Origin: CBDCGV01 sp965216955
GTDB taxonomy: Bacteria > Bacteroidota > Bacteroidia > Chitinophagales > JADIYW01
Assembly (NCBI GenBank): GCA_965216955.1
Contig: CBDCGV010000018.1
Coordinates: forward strand, 372,001-436,000
DNA: 64,000 bases
Direction of reading: 5' to 3'
Shown: in pieces, positions 14,040 through 23,995 of the stretch
How the letters are laid out: each line of letters begins with the position of its first letter
Position numbering within the stretch: position 1 is the stretch's first letter
Program-made: the position numbers and the translations under genes
Notes under the pieces: generated by a model
Database searches by the model: none
Told to the model about the DNA's origin: nothing
The model's input: only the letters and a program-made list of their open reading frames with translations

Positions 14040-14933
14040 GGTTTGATTCTGATTAATTAACCTAGGTCTTTTGATTGACAAATGAAGCTTATCATTCATC
14101 TCTTTGATCATGTAATCACATAATTCAGGAGAATATAATTCTTCATGCTGGTGTATGAAAAAGTAAAGATTTTCTAACCCAGCGTTCATCCATTCTCCTA
14201 AACGAATCACCCAATCATCAATACGTTGATAATCACTTGTAACTAAGCTGTTCCCGACAAATCTGACAAATGCAGTTTTATTGGTCAAGTGCTGATGAAG
14301 TACCTCTCTCCTTCCCGCTGTATCTGTAATCACAAAAGCTATACTTTCTTGTTGCATAAAATCTAGCAGGTGATGCAAAAATTTTTGCTCGCTATCAAAC
14401 CAAGCGAAATGTCGTAGCTCTATAGCTATCGGAATATGCTTAGGTAAATGGCCCAAATAATTTTTTAAAGTATCCATATCCTTCGGTGAAAAATTAGGAG
14501 GCATTTGCAAAAACATACATCCAAGTCTATCTTCAAATTTTTCTATTGACTGATAAAATTCACTTGTATAAAATTTTGCATTTTTTAAACGTGAAAAATG
14601 ACTTATAGAGTTGGTAAATTTTGGGCAAAAAACAAATCCTTTTGGCGCCGTATTTTTCCACTTCTCAATAATTGATGCTCCAAAAACTCGGTAATGTGTA
14701 GCATTCATCTCAATGCTATTGAAATGTTTCACATAATGCTTTAGGAAATCTGTTGATTTAGTTCCTTTTGGGTAAAGCTTCCCTACCCAATCGGGACGCC
14801 CCCATTTTGCACATCCAATAAAAACATTACATCTTTTAGCTGGTTTCTCACCTAAAATCTTCACATTTCTTAATGGATTTTGAGGCAAGCTAAAATCAAT
14901 AAGCTCTAAATTTTCTACTCTACCAAATTGCAT
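14031..14933 (-). CDS. DUF72 family protein (YecE-like)
   Basis: This 300-aa protein is of the DUF72/YecE family, predicted to adopt a TIM-barrel fold. Diagnostic stretches are IGCAKWGRPDWVGKLYP, the NSIEMNATHYRV block following the first strand, FVFCPKFTNSISH, LGCMFLQMPPNF and the ELRHFAWF segment. No enzymatic activity is established for the family. The start codon at 14933 lies only 20 bases from the divergent TlpA gene, so its promoter must overlap that gene. Confidence 0.85.
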   Translation of the reverse strand: MQFGRVENLELIDFSLPQNPLRNVKILGEKPAKRCNVFIGCAKWGRPDWVGKLYPKGTKSTDFLKHYVKHFNSIEMNATHYRVFGASIIEKWKNTAPKGFVFCPKFTNSISHFSRLKNAKFYTSEFYQSIEKFEDRLGCMFLQMPPNFSPKDMDTLKNYLGHLPKHIPIAIELRHFAWFDSEQKFLHHLLDFMQQESIAFVITDTAGRREVLHQHLTNKTAFVRFVGNSLVTSDYQRIDDWVIRLGEWMNAGLENLYFFIHQHEELYSPELCDYMIKEMNDKLHLSIKRPRLINQNQTLF

Positions 14934-14938
14934 TTTAC

Positions 14939-14954
14939 TATCTTTCCAAAGATA
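14939..14954. promoter_or_regulatory. Inverted repeat between divergent DUF72 and TlpA genes
   Basis: TATCTTT and AAAGATA form a 7+7 inverted repeat with a CC spacer that fills most of the 20-base space between the two start codons. It could be an operator, or simply symmetric A-rich translation-initiation sequence for both genes. The space is too small for two ordinary promoters. Confidence 0.35.
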
Positions 14955-15493
14955 TGAAATCGGTACTTTTTATAATGCTCTTAGTTTCTCAATTATTCTT
15001 TTCGTGTAATGACTCAAACAAACCTTCATATCAAGCATATTCCCCAAAAGAACACGTCTCCTTTCAAGGAAAAAATATTGCACTTTATGATTATGAAAAT
15101 TTTGAAAAAGCATTTCTTAATAATAAAAATGACACTACTTACATTATTAATTTTTGGGCCACATGGTGCATCCCATGTATAAAAGAACTCCCCTACTTTG
15201 AAGCACTTTCTTCAAAATATAAAAACGAAAAAATAAAGGTGCTTCTGGTAAGTCTAGATTTTAGCAACAAAATTGAATCTAGGCTCATACCATTTTTAAA
15301 GACAAATAAGATAACTTCACAAGTTGTCGTTTTAGATGACGCCGATGCTAATACATGGATCAATGCCATTAATCCCGATTGGTCGGGGGCTATTCCAGCA
15401 ACTATTGTTTATAATAAGCACAAAAAAGCATTTTTTGAAAAATCATTTGAACAACAAGAACTAAACAACATCGTTGAAACTTTTATAAACTAA
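14954..15493 (+). CDS. TlpA-type thiol:disulfide lipoprotein
   Basis: This 179-aa protein has a lipoprotein signal (MKSVLFIMLLVSQLFFSC) and a thioredoxin-like fold with the active site FWATWCIPCIKELPYF. TlpA/ResA proteins act in the periplasm as specific reductants, for example in cytochrome c maturation, or as general thiol oxidoreductases. The cis-proline region (WSGAIPATIVYN) is present. The next gene, another thioredoxin-fold lipoprotein, begins 4 bases after its stop, so the pair is an operon. Confidence 0.9.
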   Translation: MKSVLFIMLLVSQLFFSCNDSNKPSYQAYSPKEHVSFQGKNIALYDYENFEKAFLNNKNDTTYIINFWATWCIPCIKELPYFEALSSKYKNEKIKVLLVSLDFSNKIESRLIPFLKTNKITSQVVVLDDADANTWINAINPDWSGAIPATIVYNKHKKAFFEKSFEQQELNNIVETFIN

Positions 15494-15497
15494 AACT

Positions 15498-16163
15498 ATG
15501 AAAAAGATATTTCCATTTTTAATTACCATTTTATTCCTAGCATGCAAACCTAACGCCCAAGTTAAAACTGAAAATACCGAAGAAGAGCTGGTCATAGAAG
15601 AAACAAATGCAAATGGATACACTATTGGTGACATTGCTACTGATTTTAGCTTAAAGAATATAGATGACAATTTTATTTCATTATCAGACTATGAAGATGC
15701 AAAGGGATTTGTTGTTATTTTCACTTGTAATCATTGTCCCTTCTCCGTTGCTTACGAAGACAGGATTATTGAACTTGATAAAAAATATAAACCACAAGGA
15801 TACCCTGTCATTGCAATAAATCCAAACGATCCAGAAGCACCTGGAGGAAAAGGAGATGATTTTGAATCTATGAAAATAAGAGCAGCAGAAAAGGGTTTCA
15901 CTTTTCCATATTTATATGATGAACAACAAGAAATCTATCCTAAATATGGAGCGACCAAAACGCCTCATGTATATTTGCTTCAGAAAAGTGAACAAGGCAA
16001 TATTGTTAAATATATTGGTACCATAGACGATAATCATAAAAATGCTGATGCTGTAAAAGAAAAATATCTAGAAAATGCGATTATCGCATTACTTGAAGGC
16101 AAAAATCCTCAACCCAATTTAACTAAAGCGATTGGCTGCAGTATTAAAACACTAAAAAAATAG
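15498..16163 (+). CDS. Thioredoxin-like redoxin lipoprotein (AhpC/TSA-type)
   Basis: This 221-aa protein has a lipoprotein signal (MKKIFPFLITILFLAC) followed by a redoxin domain. The opening GDIATDFSLKNIDDNFISLS is the peroxiredoxin/TlpA-like N-terminus, and the active site is FTCNHCPFSVAYEDR, a CxxC. The KTPHVYLL block carries the cis-Pro. This CNHCP subgroup is common in Bacteroidota, and its substrates are not defined. It is translationally close to the TlpA gene (4-base gap), which suggests a shared periplasmic redox job. A PhoD-like phosphatase follows 37 bases later. Confidence 0.87.
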   Translation: MKKIFPFLITILFLACKPNAQVKTENTEEELVIEETNANGYTIGDIATDFSLKNIDDNFISLSDYEDAKGFVVIFTCNHCPFSVAYEDRIIELDKKYKPQGYPVIAINPNDPEAPGGKGDDFESMKIRAAEKGFTFPYLYDEQQEIYPKYGATKTPHVYLLQKSEQGNIVKYIGTIDDNHKNADAVKEKYLENAIIALLEGKNPQPNLTKAIGCSIKTLKK

Positions 16164-16200
16164 CTAAGAACATTATACTATATTCAATAATTAGATTAAG

Positions 16201-17442
16201 ATGAGAGGTGCTACGCTTATAGTTGTATTTCTTTTAAACATAGGTATTACTTCCTCTCAGATCACTTTATCTGGTCCCATGAAGGGACATACCACGGCAC
16301 ATTCAACAAATTTGTGGTTGCTGACTAAGGCAAAAGAGGATTCTATACAGTTCTCTATTAAAAATGCATCAATAGAAAGCATATCTATTGAAAAAAATTG
16401 TTCAAAAAGATGGTGCAGTTACAATCTTCACTTAAGTAACTTAAAACAAAATTTAAATTATGAGCTAAAGCTTAATACAAAGCGTCAATCACAAACTTTC
16501 AGTTTTAATACGACTAGTAATACTGATAATGATAGCCTAGAATTCTTACTTGGATCGTGCTCATTTCGATGGGGACCATTGCAAATGGTTGTACCGGGAA
16601 ATGGATTTAAGGTATTTAAACAAATGCAAAAAGAAGATGCAGAACTGATGTTATGGATGGGAGATAATGTTTATTACCTATTGCGGGATCTTAAAAACGA
16701 AACGAACATGTTTCGTGAAAATGTGAGGACTCGAAAAAAGAAACATCTAAATGGTTTTTTACAAAGTAAAATGCATTATTCAATCTGGGATGATCATGAT
16801 TATGGCCCTAACAATAGTCTGAGCAACTATCCTTTAAAAAGCAATGCAAAAAGCGTTTTTACATCTTTCTGGTCAAATCCTGATTATCCTAAAGAAGGAA
16901 TCTATTATGCTTTTAAACAAAAAAACACTGCTTTTTTTATGTTAGATGGACGATGGTTCAGGACAAATCCAAATGATAAAAACCCTTCTTTGATTGGCCA
17001 AAAGCAACTAGAATGGTTAAAAAAGGAAATTAAAGAATTAAATGCCGATTATAATTTTATCATACTAGGATCGCAGGTCATCAATCCATTAGGGGCCGAT
17101 AAACATGAGCGGCTATCTTCATATAAAAATGAGTTTGACGCTTTAACAGCACTTGCCCAACAGCATTCTAATGTCATTTTTTTAAGCGGAGATATGCACT
17201 ATACCGCCTTATTTAAAAATGAAGATTATGGGAAAGCATTATACGAATTTAGCTGCTCTCCTTTAAGTAGTTATCCCTACAAGATAAAGAAACGGAATTC
17301 TGAATATAAAAATCCGTACATGGTAGAAGGAAGTAATTATCACAGACAAAACTATGGCAAGATTACCATATCAAAAAACGGGTGTACTTTTCAAACATTT
17401 AATAAAAAAGGAGAAAAAATATGGAGTTATACCATTCCATAA
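16201..17442 (+). CDS. PhoD-like secreted phosphatase/phosphodiesterase
   Basis: This 413-aa protein has an N-terminal signal (MRGATLIVVFLLNIGITSSQ) and the metallophosphatase ligands of the PhoD group: GSCSFRWG, LMLWMGDNVYY, SIWDDHDYGPNN and FLSGDMHYTALF. PhoD enzymes hydrolyse phosphomonoesters and phosphodiesters at the cell surface using iron and calcium. An N-terminal Fn3-like domain of about 90 residues (WLLTKAKEDSIQFSIKN) precedes the catalytic domain, as usual. Expected location is periplasmic or extracellular. It stops 18 bases before the convergent oligopeptidase gene. Confidence 0.88.
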   Translation: MRGATLIVVFLLNIGITSSQITLSGPMKGHTTAHSTNLWLLTKAKEDSIQFSIKNASIESISIEKNCSKRWCSYNLHLSNLKQNLNYELKLNTKRQSQTFSFNTTSNTDNDSLEFLLGSCSFRWGPLQMVVPGNGFKVFKQMQKEDAELMLWMGDNVYYLLRDLKNETNMFRENVRTRKKKHLNGFLQSKMHYSIWDDHDYGPNNSLSNYPLKSNAKSVFTSFWSNPDYPKEGIYYAFKQKNTAFFMLDGRWFRTNPNDKNPSLIGQKQLEWLKKEIKELNADYNFIILGSQVINPLGADKHERLSSYKNEFDALTALAQQHSNVIFLSGDMHYTALFKNEDYGKALYEFSCSPLSSYPYKIKKRNSEYKNPYMVEGSNYHRQNYGKITISKNGCTFQTFNKKGEKIWSYTIP

Positions 17443-17460
17443 TATATGGAGATAGATAGT

Positions 17461-19647
17461 CTATTCTTCTATTCCTAGTAAATCAAACATAAACACATAC
17501 TCTAATGCAATATCCTTTAATGCTTCAAATCTCCCTGATGCGCCTCCATGTCCTGCGGACATATCTGTTTTAAATAGTAAAACGTTATCATCTCTCTTTA
17601 AATCTCTCAGCTTTGCCACCCACTTTGCTGGCTCCCAGTATTGAACCTGAGAATCATGCAACCCTGTTGTAATTAACATGGATGGATAAGGTTTAGCTTC
17701 TACATTATCATAAGGAGAGTAGGATTTTATGTAGTGATAATACTCCTCTTCCTTAGGGTTCCCCCACTCATCAAATTCGCCCGTCGTCAATGGAATGGAT
17801 TCATCCAGCATAGTGGTTACTACGTCAACAAATGGCACCGAAGCTAACACTCCTTTCCATAGATCAGGACGCAGATTTGCAACAGCTCCCATTAACAAAC
17901 CTCCGGCACTACCGCCCATTGCAAAAAGCTGTTTAGATGCAGTATATCCTTCCTCTATCAAAAATTCAGCACAGTCAATAAAGTCATAAAATGTATTCTT
18001 TTTATTGAGCAATTTACCATCTTCATACCATCTTCGACCTAGTTCTTGTCCTCCTCTAATATGCGCAATTGCAAAAGCAAACCCTCGATTTAACAAACTC
18101 AGTCTTATTGAGCTAAAGTAAGGATCCATACTATTACCATATGATCCATAAGCATAAAGCAATAAGGGGCCAGGGCTATTTTTCTTAAATCCTTTTTTAT
18201 ACACGATAGAGATAGGTACTTCCTCTCCGTCTCGAGCTTTAGCATATATTCGTTCGGTTTTATAATTATGTTTATCAAATGTTCCCAGTACTTCTTGTTC
18301 TTTTTTTAGTGTTAATTCCTTAGTACTCATATTGTAATCGAATACTGAACGTGGTGTTGTCATCGAAGTATAAGACAGGCGTACTGTCTCCGTATCAAAA
18401 TCATAATTATCTTTAGTGGAAGCGAGATAAGCATTTTCACCAAAATCAACATAATGTCCTTTATCAAAATTCTCCCAGGGTAAAACTCGAATGTTATTGA
18501 TACCCTTAATTCTCTCTTGTAGCACTAAATAGTTCTGAAAGAGCGTCATATCTTCCAAAAACACATCTGATCTATGAGGTATAATATCCTGCCAATTATC
18601 TTTTTGTGGATTATCAACTGGTGCTTTTACAAGTTTAAAATTTTCAGCACCATCTGCATTGGTTATTATGTAAAAATGGTCATCAAAATGAGCAACTTTA
18701 TATTCTAATGCTCTGATCCGAGGTTGAACTGGTTTAAATTTCCCATCTGGATCATCAGCACTTAAATAATTATACTCTGTTGTTAATGTTGAAAAAGACC
18801 CAATAAAGATATAATCGCCCGATTTTGATTTCCAGCAATAGGTATAAAAAGTTTCATCTGCTTCATTGAAGACTTCTTCATCTTCAGAAATATCTGTACC
18901 AATAAGATGTCTCATTACCTTATAAGGTCTAAGGGTTGTTTCATCTTTAAGTGTATAAAACAGCGTTTTGTTATCATTGGCCCAGGCAACGTATCCTACT
19001 GTCTCTGGAATTTCATCTTTCAAAATCTCTCCTGTCTCTAAATTCTTAATGCGTATGGTGTAAATTCTTCTGCTCACCACATCTTCTCCAAATGCCAACA
19101 ATTTATTATTATCACTAACGACTAAGCCTGTTGCGTTATAATAATCATGTGCTTTTGCTCGGATATTAGCATCTAACAGAATAATCTCCTCTCCTTCTAA
19201 ATCATCCTTCTTACGACAGTATATAGGATATTCTTTCCCTTCTTCATATCTGGTATAATAGTAATAGCCATTTTTCTTATAAGGCACTGATGCATCATCC
19301 TCTTTTATACGTCCTTTCATTTCTTCGAAAAGATCCTTTTGAAATTGCTTTGTATGACTAAGCACTGTATCAACATAGGCATTTTCCGCTTCCAAATAAT
19401 TGATCACTTCTAGATTATCACGCTCATTCAACCAGAAATAATTATCAATTCTCGTATCTCCATGAATGGTCAGCTCTTTAGGTCTTTTTTCCGCTTCAGG
19501 TTGTGCTATTTTTTTGTAATCAATTTTATTTTTTTGCACTTTACTATCTTTTTTTGACAACATACAAGATTGGATATTTATTGAAAGTAAGGTTATAACC
19601 AAACAAATTGAGCTAATATTTTTTATGAAAGAAAACGATGTACTCAT
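17461..19647 (-). CDS. S9 prolyl oligopeptidase family peptidase (oligopeptidase B-like) lipoprotein
   Basis: This ~728-aa protein consists of a seven-bladed propeller domain and a C-terminal alpha/beta-hydrolase domain. The nucleophile is in FAMGGSAGGLLMG (near residue 578), the Asp in GLHDSQV and the His in MSAGHGGASGRF. The family cleaves short peptides after basic residues or proline. PSMLITTGLHDSQVQYWEP and the N-terminal TRIDNYFWLNER match oligopeptidase B. The ATG at 19647 gives a lipoprotein signal ending SINIQSC, so the enzyme is probably periplasmic, unlike E. coli PtrB. A TTG start two codons earlier would overlap the valS stop. The gap to valS is 2 bases, so the two are cotranscribed. 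Confidence 0.88.
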   Translation of the reverse strand: MSTSFSFIKNISSICLVITLLSINIQSCMLSKKDSKVQKNKIDYKKIAQPEAEKRPKELTIHGDTRIDNYFWLNERDNLEVINYLEAENAYVDTVLSHTKQFQKDLFEEMKGRIKEDDASVPYKKNGYYYYTRYEEGKEYPIYCRKKDDLEGEEIILLDANIRAKAHDYYNATGLVVSDNNKLLAFGEDVVSRRIYTIRIKNLETGEILKDEIPETVGYVAWANDNKTLFYTLKDETTLRPYKVMRHLIGTDISEDEEVFNEADETFYTYCWKSKSGDYIFIGSFSTLTTEYNYLSADDPDGKFKPVQPRIRALEYKVAHFDDHFYIITNADGAENFKLVKAPVDNPQKDNWQDIIPHRSDVFLEDMTLFQNYLVLQERIKGINNIRVLPWENFDKGHYVDFGENAYLASTKDNYDFDTETVRLSYTSMTTPRSVFDYNMSTKELTLKKEQEVLGTFDKHNYKTERIYAKARDGEEVPISIVYKKGFKKNSPGPLLLYAYGSYGNSMDPYFSSIRLSLLNRGFAFAIAHIRGGQELGRRWYEDGKLLNKKNTFYDFIDCAEFLIEEGYTASKQLFAMGGSAGGLLMGAVANLRPDLWKGVLASVPFVDVVTTMLDESIPLTTGEFDEWGNPKEEEYYHYIKSYSPYDNVEAKPYPSMLITTGLHDSQVQYWEPAKWVAKLRDLKRDDNVLLFKTDMSAGHGGASGRFEALKDIALEYVFMFDLLGIEE

Positions 19648-19649
19648 TT

Positions 19650-22349
19650 TCAATTTAAGTTTTCAAGACTTGCCTTCAGCAATTCAATTTTCTGCAGTGC
19701 ATCTTCTTGTTTTTGGCGTTCTTTTTTTACCACCATTTCAGGCGCATTATTAACAAACCGTTCATTACTCAATTTCTTATTCACGGCAACCAAAAAACCT
19801 TCCAAATAGTGTATTTCTTCTTGAATCTTAGCCTTTTCGGATGCGACATCAACCTCTATCCCTAGATCAATAAACAATTGATCTTTCCCTACTCTTACCG
19901 CTGAAGTATTTACAACGTCATCCTCAACAAAGGAACAACCATTCAAATTGCACATTTTAGTCAAAATTTGATCAAAACCGTTATAAACCAATTTATTATT
20001 GGTTTTTATTGAAACAGTTATCGAATTAGCCATTTTTACACCATGTTGATTTCGAATATCTCTTATGGCAGATATCACCTCTTTAATATGCTCTCCATTG
20101 ATAATATCCGTTGTTTCATAAGCCGTAGGTTGAGGATAATCGCTAATAATGATATCCTTTTCTTCTTTATCTTTTATATGACTAAAAACTTCCTCCGTAA
20201 TAAACGGCATAAATGGATGTAAAAGCTTCATTATTTTCTTAAAAAAGAAAATAGTTTTATTAAAAGTAACCTTATCAATGCTTCCCCCTTTATCAGGTTT
20301 GATAAATTCTAAGTACCATGAACAAAAGTCCGTCCAAACAAAATTATAAAGTGTCATTAGGGCTTCAGACAATCGATAATCTTCATAAGATTTTTCAACT
20401 CGTTCTATCGTCTGATTTAGCTTGGAATCCATCCATAAAAGTACTTTCTCATTCTTAGCAGTATCAGCTTGATCAAGCTCCCAACCTTTTATCAATCTTA
20501 GTGCATTCCAAATTTTATTTGAGAAATTTCTTCCTTGTTCGCACAATTTCTCGTCAAAAAGCAGATCATTTCCCGCTGCTGCACATAACAAAACACCTGA
20601 ACGCACACCATCTGCACCAAATTTTTTGATGAGTTCCATAGTATCCGGGGAATTCCCTAAAGATTTAGACATTTTTCGCCTTTGCTTATCTCTTACCATT
20701 CCGGTAAAATAGACGCTTTTAAAAGGCTTTTCATTTCTGAATTCATAGCCGGCAAAAATCATTCTAGCCACCCAAAAGAAAATAATATCCCAACCAGTGA
20801 CTAAAACTGTTGTGGGATAATAATAATCCACTTCTTCTTTATTTTCGAATCCATCAAATACCGATATTGGCCATAGCCATGAAGAAAACCACGTGTCTAC
20901 CACATCCACATCTTGCTTAAGATCTTGGGGTTCTAATGATAAAAACTTAGTATTTTCTTTTGCGTTATCAAACTCTTCTTTAGTAATATTTCCTCGTTGA
21001 TAAGCTAGCTCAAATGCAGCTAAATCAAACTTATACTTCTCTTTAATCTTCTCTATTGCCTTTTCTTTTGTTTCAGCAACTACAAACTCATCCTCACCAT
21101 TACCAAAATAGAAAGCAGGTATTTGTTGCCCCCACCAAAGTTGGCGAGAAATACACCAATCTCTAATATTATCTAACCAATTTTTATAAAGGTTTTTAAA
21201 TTTTGATGGATAAAATTGGATGGAATCATTCATCACATTCTCCAAAGCAGGTTTAGCTAATTCTTCCATTTTTAAAAACCACTGCTTAGTAAGTCTGGGT
21301 TCTATTACTGCTCCTGTCCTTTCAGAGTATCCAACTTTATTTTTAATCTCTTCTACTTTTAAAAGTATGCCTAATACCTCTAATTCTTTAGCGATCTTCT
21401 TTCGAACAACAAATCGATCTTCTCCAATATAAAATTGAGCTAGTTCACTCATAGTACCATCATCATTTAGAATGTCAATTGTATCTAAATGATGTTTTAC
21501 ACCCAATTCGTAATCATTTTCATCATGTGCAGGGGTCACCTTTAACGCTCCTGTTCCAAACTCCATGTCAACATAATCATCAAATATGATAGGCACTATC
21601 CTATCAACCATTGGAATAATAACTTTCTGCCCCTTCAAGTGTTTATATCTGTCATCGTTAGGATTTACACAAATAGCAGTATCGCCCAAAATTGTTTCCG
21701 GCCTTGTAGTTGCGATCGTTATAAAATCCTCTGAATCTGACACTTGATATTTAACATAGTACAACTTAGAATTAACTTCTTTATGATTTACCTCTTCATT
21801 TGAAAGCGCTGTTTTTGCCTCTGGATCCCAATTGGTCATGCGCAGCCCTTTGTAGATATATCCTTTATCATGCAACTGAACAAAACTCTTCACCACTGCT
21901 TTAGAAAGATTTTCTTCCATTGTAAAACGTGTACGATTCCAATCACAAGAAGCTCCTAATTTTTTGAGTTGATCAAGAATAATTCCTCCGTATTTATCTT
22001 TCCACTCAAAAGCATGTTCTAAAAACTTTTCTCGACCAATTTCATACTTATTGATTCCTTCTTCTTTAAGCTTAGCGACCACCTTTGCTTCTGTGGCAAT
22101 AGACGCATGATCCGTACCAGGCACCCAGCAGGCATTATAACCAGACATTCTTGCCTTTCTAATTAATACATCCTGAATGGTATTATTTAACATGTGTCCC
22201 ATATGAAGAACTCCGGTCACATTGGGAGGTGGAATTACTATCGTGTATGGCTCCCGCTCATCAGGAATAGATGCAAAATAATCTTTATCCATCCAATGGG
22301 TATACCATTTCTCTTCTAACTCTTCAAAATTTATATTTTTGGGAAGCAT
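19650..22349 (-). CDS. valS: Valyl-tRNA synthetase
   Basis: This 899-aa class I synthetase charges tRNA-Val. The HIGH-type motif lies in PPPNVTGVLHMGH (residues 40-52) and KMSKS near residue 558 (RRKMSKSLGNSPDTM). The CP1 editing domain is marked by TTRPETILGDTAICVNP and the DYELGVKHH region. It ends in an arginine/lysine-rich coiled-coil tRNA-binding arm (EKAKIQEEIHYLEGF onward). Length is normal for ValS. It is the leading gene of a pair with the oligopeptidase, and a TraB-family gene ends upstream of it on the same strand with 20 bases between. Confidence 0.97.
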   Translation of the reverse strand: MLPKNINFEELEEKWYTHWMDKDYFASIPDEREPYTIVIPPPNVTGVLHMGHMLNNTIQDVLIRKARMSGYNACWVPGTDHASIATEAKVVAKLKEEGINKYEIGREKFLEHAFEWKDKYGGIILDQLKKLGASCDWNRTRFTMEENLSKAVVKSFVQLHDKGYIYKGLRMTNWDPEAKTALSNEEVNHKEVNSKLYYVKYQVSDSEDFITIATTRPETILGDTAICVNPNDDRYKHLKGQKVIIPMVDRIVPIIFDDYVDMEFGTGALKVTPAHDENDYELGVKHHLDTIDILNDDGTMSELAQFYIGEDRFVVRKKIAKELEVLGILLKVEEIKNKVGYSERTGAVIEPRLTKQWFLKMEELAKPALENVMNDSIQFYPSKFKNLYKNWLDNIRDWCISRQLWWGQQIPAFYFGNGEDEFVVAETKEKAIEKIKEKYKFDLAAFELAYQRGNITKEEFDNAKENTKFLSLEPQDLKQDVDVVDTWFSSWLWPISVFDGFENKEEVDYYYPTTVLVTGWDIIFFWVARMIFAGYEFRNEKPFKSVYFTGMVRDKQRRKMSKSLGNSPDTMELIKKFGADGVRSGVLLCAAAGNDLLFDEKLCEQGRNFSNKIWNALRLIKGWELDQADTAKNEKVLLWMDSKLNQTIERVEKSYEDYRLSEALMTLYNFVWTDFCSWYLEFIKPDKGGSIDKVTFNKTIFFFKKIMKLLHPFMPFITEEVFSHIKDKEEKDIIISDYPQPTAYETTDIINGEHIKEVISAIRDIRNQHGVKMANSITVSIKTNNKLVYNGFDQILTKMCNLNGCSFVEDDVVNTSAVRVGKDQLFIDLGIEVDVASEKAKIQEEIHYLEGFLVAVNKKLSNERFVNNAPEMVVKKERQKQEDALQKIELLKASLENLN

Positions 22350-22369
22350 TGACTTACAATCTATTTTAA

Positions 22370-23305
22370 TTAATCCATTTCTATCGGTTCAACCCGATAA
22401 CCTTTCGCTTTTAGTAAATTTAATACACCACCTTCTCCACCTAAATGACCCGCACCAACTGCCATAAAAACATTCCCCTCTGCAACATATTCTTCGATTT
22501 TAGGCAACCAATTTTTATTTCTTTTATCTAATAATATTTCCTGATAAGCTTCATTAGATTCAAGTTCTTTAGCAATCAAATCGCTTAATTTTTCCAAATC
22601 CTGAGTTTTATAATAGTCTAGCAAACTTGTAAAAACCTTTCTTGTATTACTGTAGTTTTTAATGGTTTCCATTAGATCACTTATCTGCTGTTCCATCGGA
22701 ATTTGATCTATAAAGGAAATCTGTTCCGCAAGTGTTTCTAATCCCTCTATTTCAATGCCTTCTTCTTCGGCCATTTCTGACACCTCTAACTCATAAGATC
22801 TTGGATTCTCTCCTAAAAATCTATAAACCACAAATTGCTCGATAAACATAGGTTTCATTTTTGAATAGGCAGCATTAAAAGAAGCTTTAGATAAACCAAC
22901 TGAATCTGCCATAAAACTCAATAGAATTTCATAATCTTCTTCAGTTATGTAGTCATTAATTTGTTTTCCATCAGGAAGAATACCCGCGCTTGCCAATTCT
23001 AATGTATTGATATGTTGTAAATCAACTTCTAATACAATTTTAGAAGCGTTTCTGATTATTTCATCAATTCGATTTCCTAAAAAGAAATCTTCATTTTTGA
23101 TGATATGTATGGTTCCAAAAATATAGGATGGTTGTTCCATATTCTCTCCCAAAACGCTCCATAATAAAGATTTCCCATTGTCAACAATAACATCTCCTCT
23201 CATAATACCTTCTTTTACAGAATTTTTTGAATGCTTACATGAGGTTAAAGCCATGGATACTAAAAGTACTGCAACAACGTTTTTTATCATAGATGAAACT
23301 TGCAT
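22370..23305 (-). CDS. TraB/GumN family lipoprotein
   Basis: This 311-aa protein of the TraB/GumN fold carries the conserved GTIHIIKNEDF near the start and the closing GAGHLGGEGGVLNLL, the two metal-binding-like motifs that define the family. TraB-type proteins are thought to be metal-dependent peptidase-like or regulatory enzymes; cell roles in bacteria are uncertain. The N-terminus has a lipoprotein signal (MIKNVVAVLLVSMALTSC); the ATG at 23290 is an equally good start five codons downstream. It lies 20 bases upstream of valS on the same strand. A DUF922 gene diverges from it. Confidence 0.85.
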   Translation of the reverse strand: MQVSSMIKNVVAVLLVSMALTSCKHSKNSVKEGIMRGDVIVDNGKSLLWSVLGENMEQPSYIFGTIHIIKNEDFFLGNRIDEIIRNASKIVLEVDLQHINTLELASAGILPDGKQINDYITEEDYEILLSFMADSVGLSKASFNAAYSKMKPMFIEQFVVYRFLGENPRSYELEVSEMAEEEGIEIEGLETLAEQISFIDQIPMEQQISDLMETIKNYSNTRKVFTSLLDYYKTQDLEKLSDLIAKELESNEAYQEILLDKRNKNWLPKIEEYVAEGNVFMAVGAGHLGGEGGVLNLLKAKGYRVEPIEMD

Positions 23306-23413
23306 GAATTTTGCTTTGTTATTATTTGCAAATATAAATTTATTCGTGTTGGTTATTTGTTACTATACATTAAATTTCTAAGTACGATTTTACGACTTAA
23401 TTAACATATATAG

Positions 23414-23971
23414 ATGATGATAATTTCTTACCTACTTTTAAGTCTCTTTTTGTTTGGTAAAGGAGAAGAATGTTCGCATAATTTCCATGCAAATAATACT
23501 GAAAAAGTTTATCTAGAATGGAAAAAAGGAAGTCCGCTTTCTTGGAGAAATTTCAGACATAAAAAGAATGTTAAAAGTAATATTAGTGCCCTCACAGCTT
23601 CTGCAATAGAGTATAGTTATGAATGTTGTGGTTCTGATATGAAATCCTCCGTAAGAGCAGTATTTATTCCTGAAGATTCATGGGTAAATGTCAAAAATAA
23701 AAATGATTACATATTAGCACATGAACAGCTCCATTTTGACATAACAGAGTTATATGCCAGGAAGTTTAGAATGTTACTTGACAATTATAAATTAGGTTGT
23801 AATGATGTGAGAATTTTTAATCGATTAGCTGATAGCATTAATGATGAATGGAGAAAGGTACAAATGCAATATGACGCTGAAACTAATCACAGCCTTAACA
23901 AAAGTGATCAGATAAAATGGGACAAAAAAATAAAAATTGAATTGGAAAAACTTAAGGCTTACGCACTTTAA
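23414..23971 (+). CDS. DUF922-type secreted protein with HExxH metallopeptidase-like motif
   Basis: This 185-aa protein has a short signal-like N-terminus (MMIISYLLLSLFLFGKG). The core reads LEWKKGSPLSWRNFRHKK, then VNVKNKNDYILAHEQLHFDI, and TELYARKFRMLL. The HEQLH string is a zincin-type HExxH, and the DUF922 family carries it at this place. The domain is short for a peptidase and no third zinc ligand is obvious, though the TELYARKF Glu downstream is a candidate. Substrate unknown. It is a single gene between divergent and convergent neighbours. Confidence 0.75.
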   Translation: MMIISYLLLSLFLFGKGEECSHNFHANNTEKVYLEWKKGSPLSWRNFRHKKNVKSNISALTASAIEYSYECCGSDMKSSVRAVFIPEDSWVNVKNKNDYILAHEQLHFDITELYARKFRMLLDNYKLGCNDVRIFNRLADSINDEWRKVQMQYDAETNHSLNKSDQIKWDKKIKIELEKLKAYAL

Positions 23972-23995
23972 GACCTTCTATTGCTCATACAGTTT

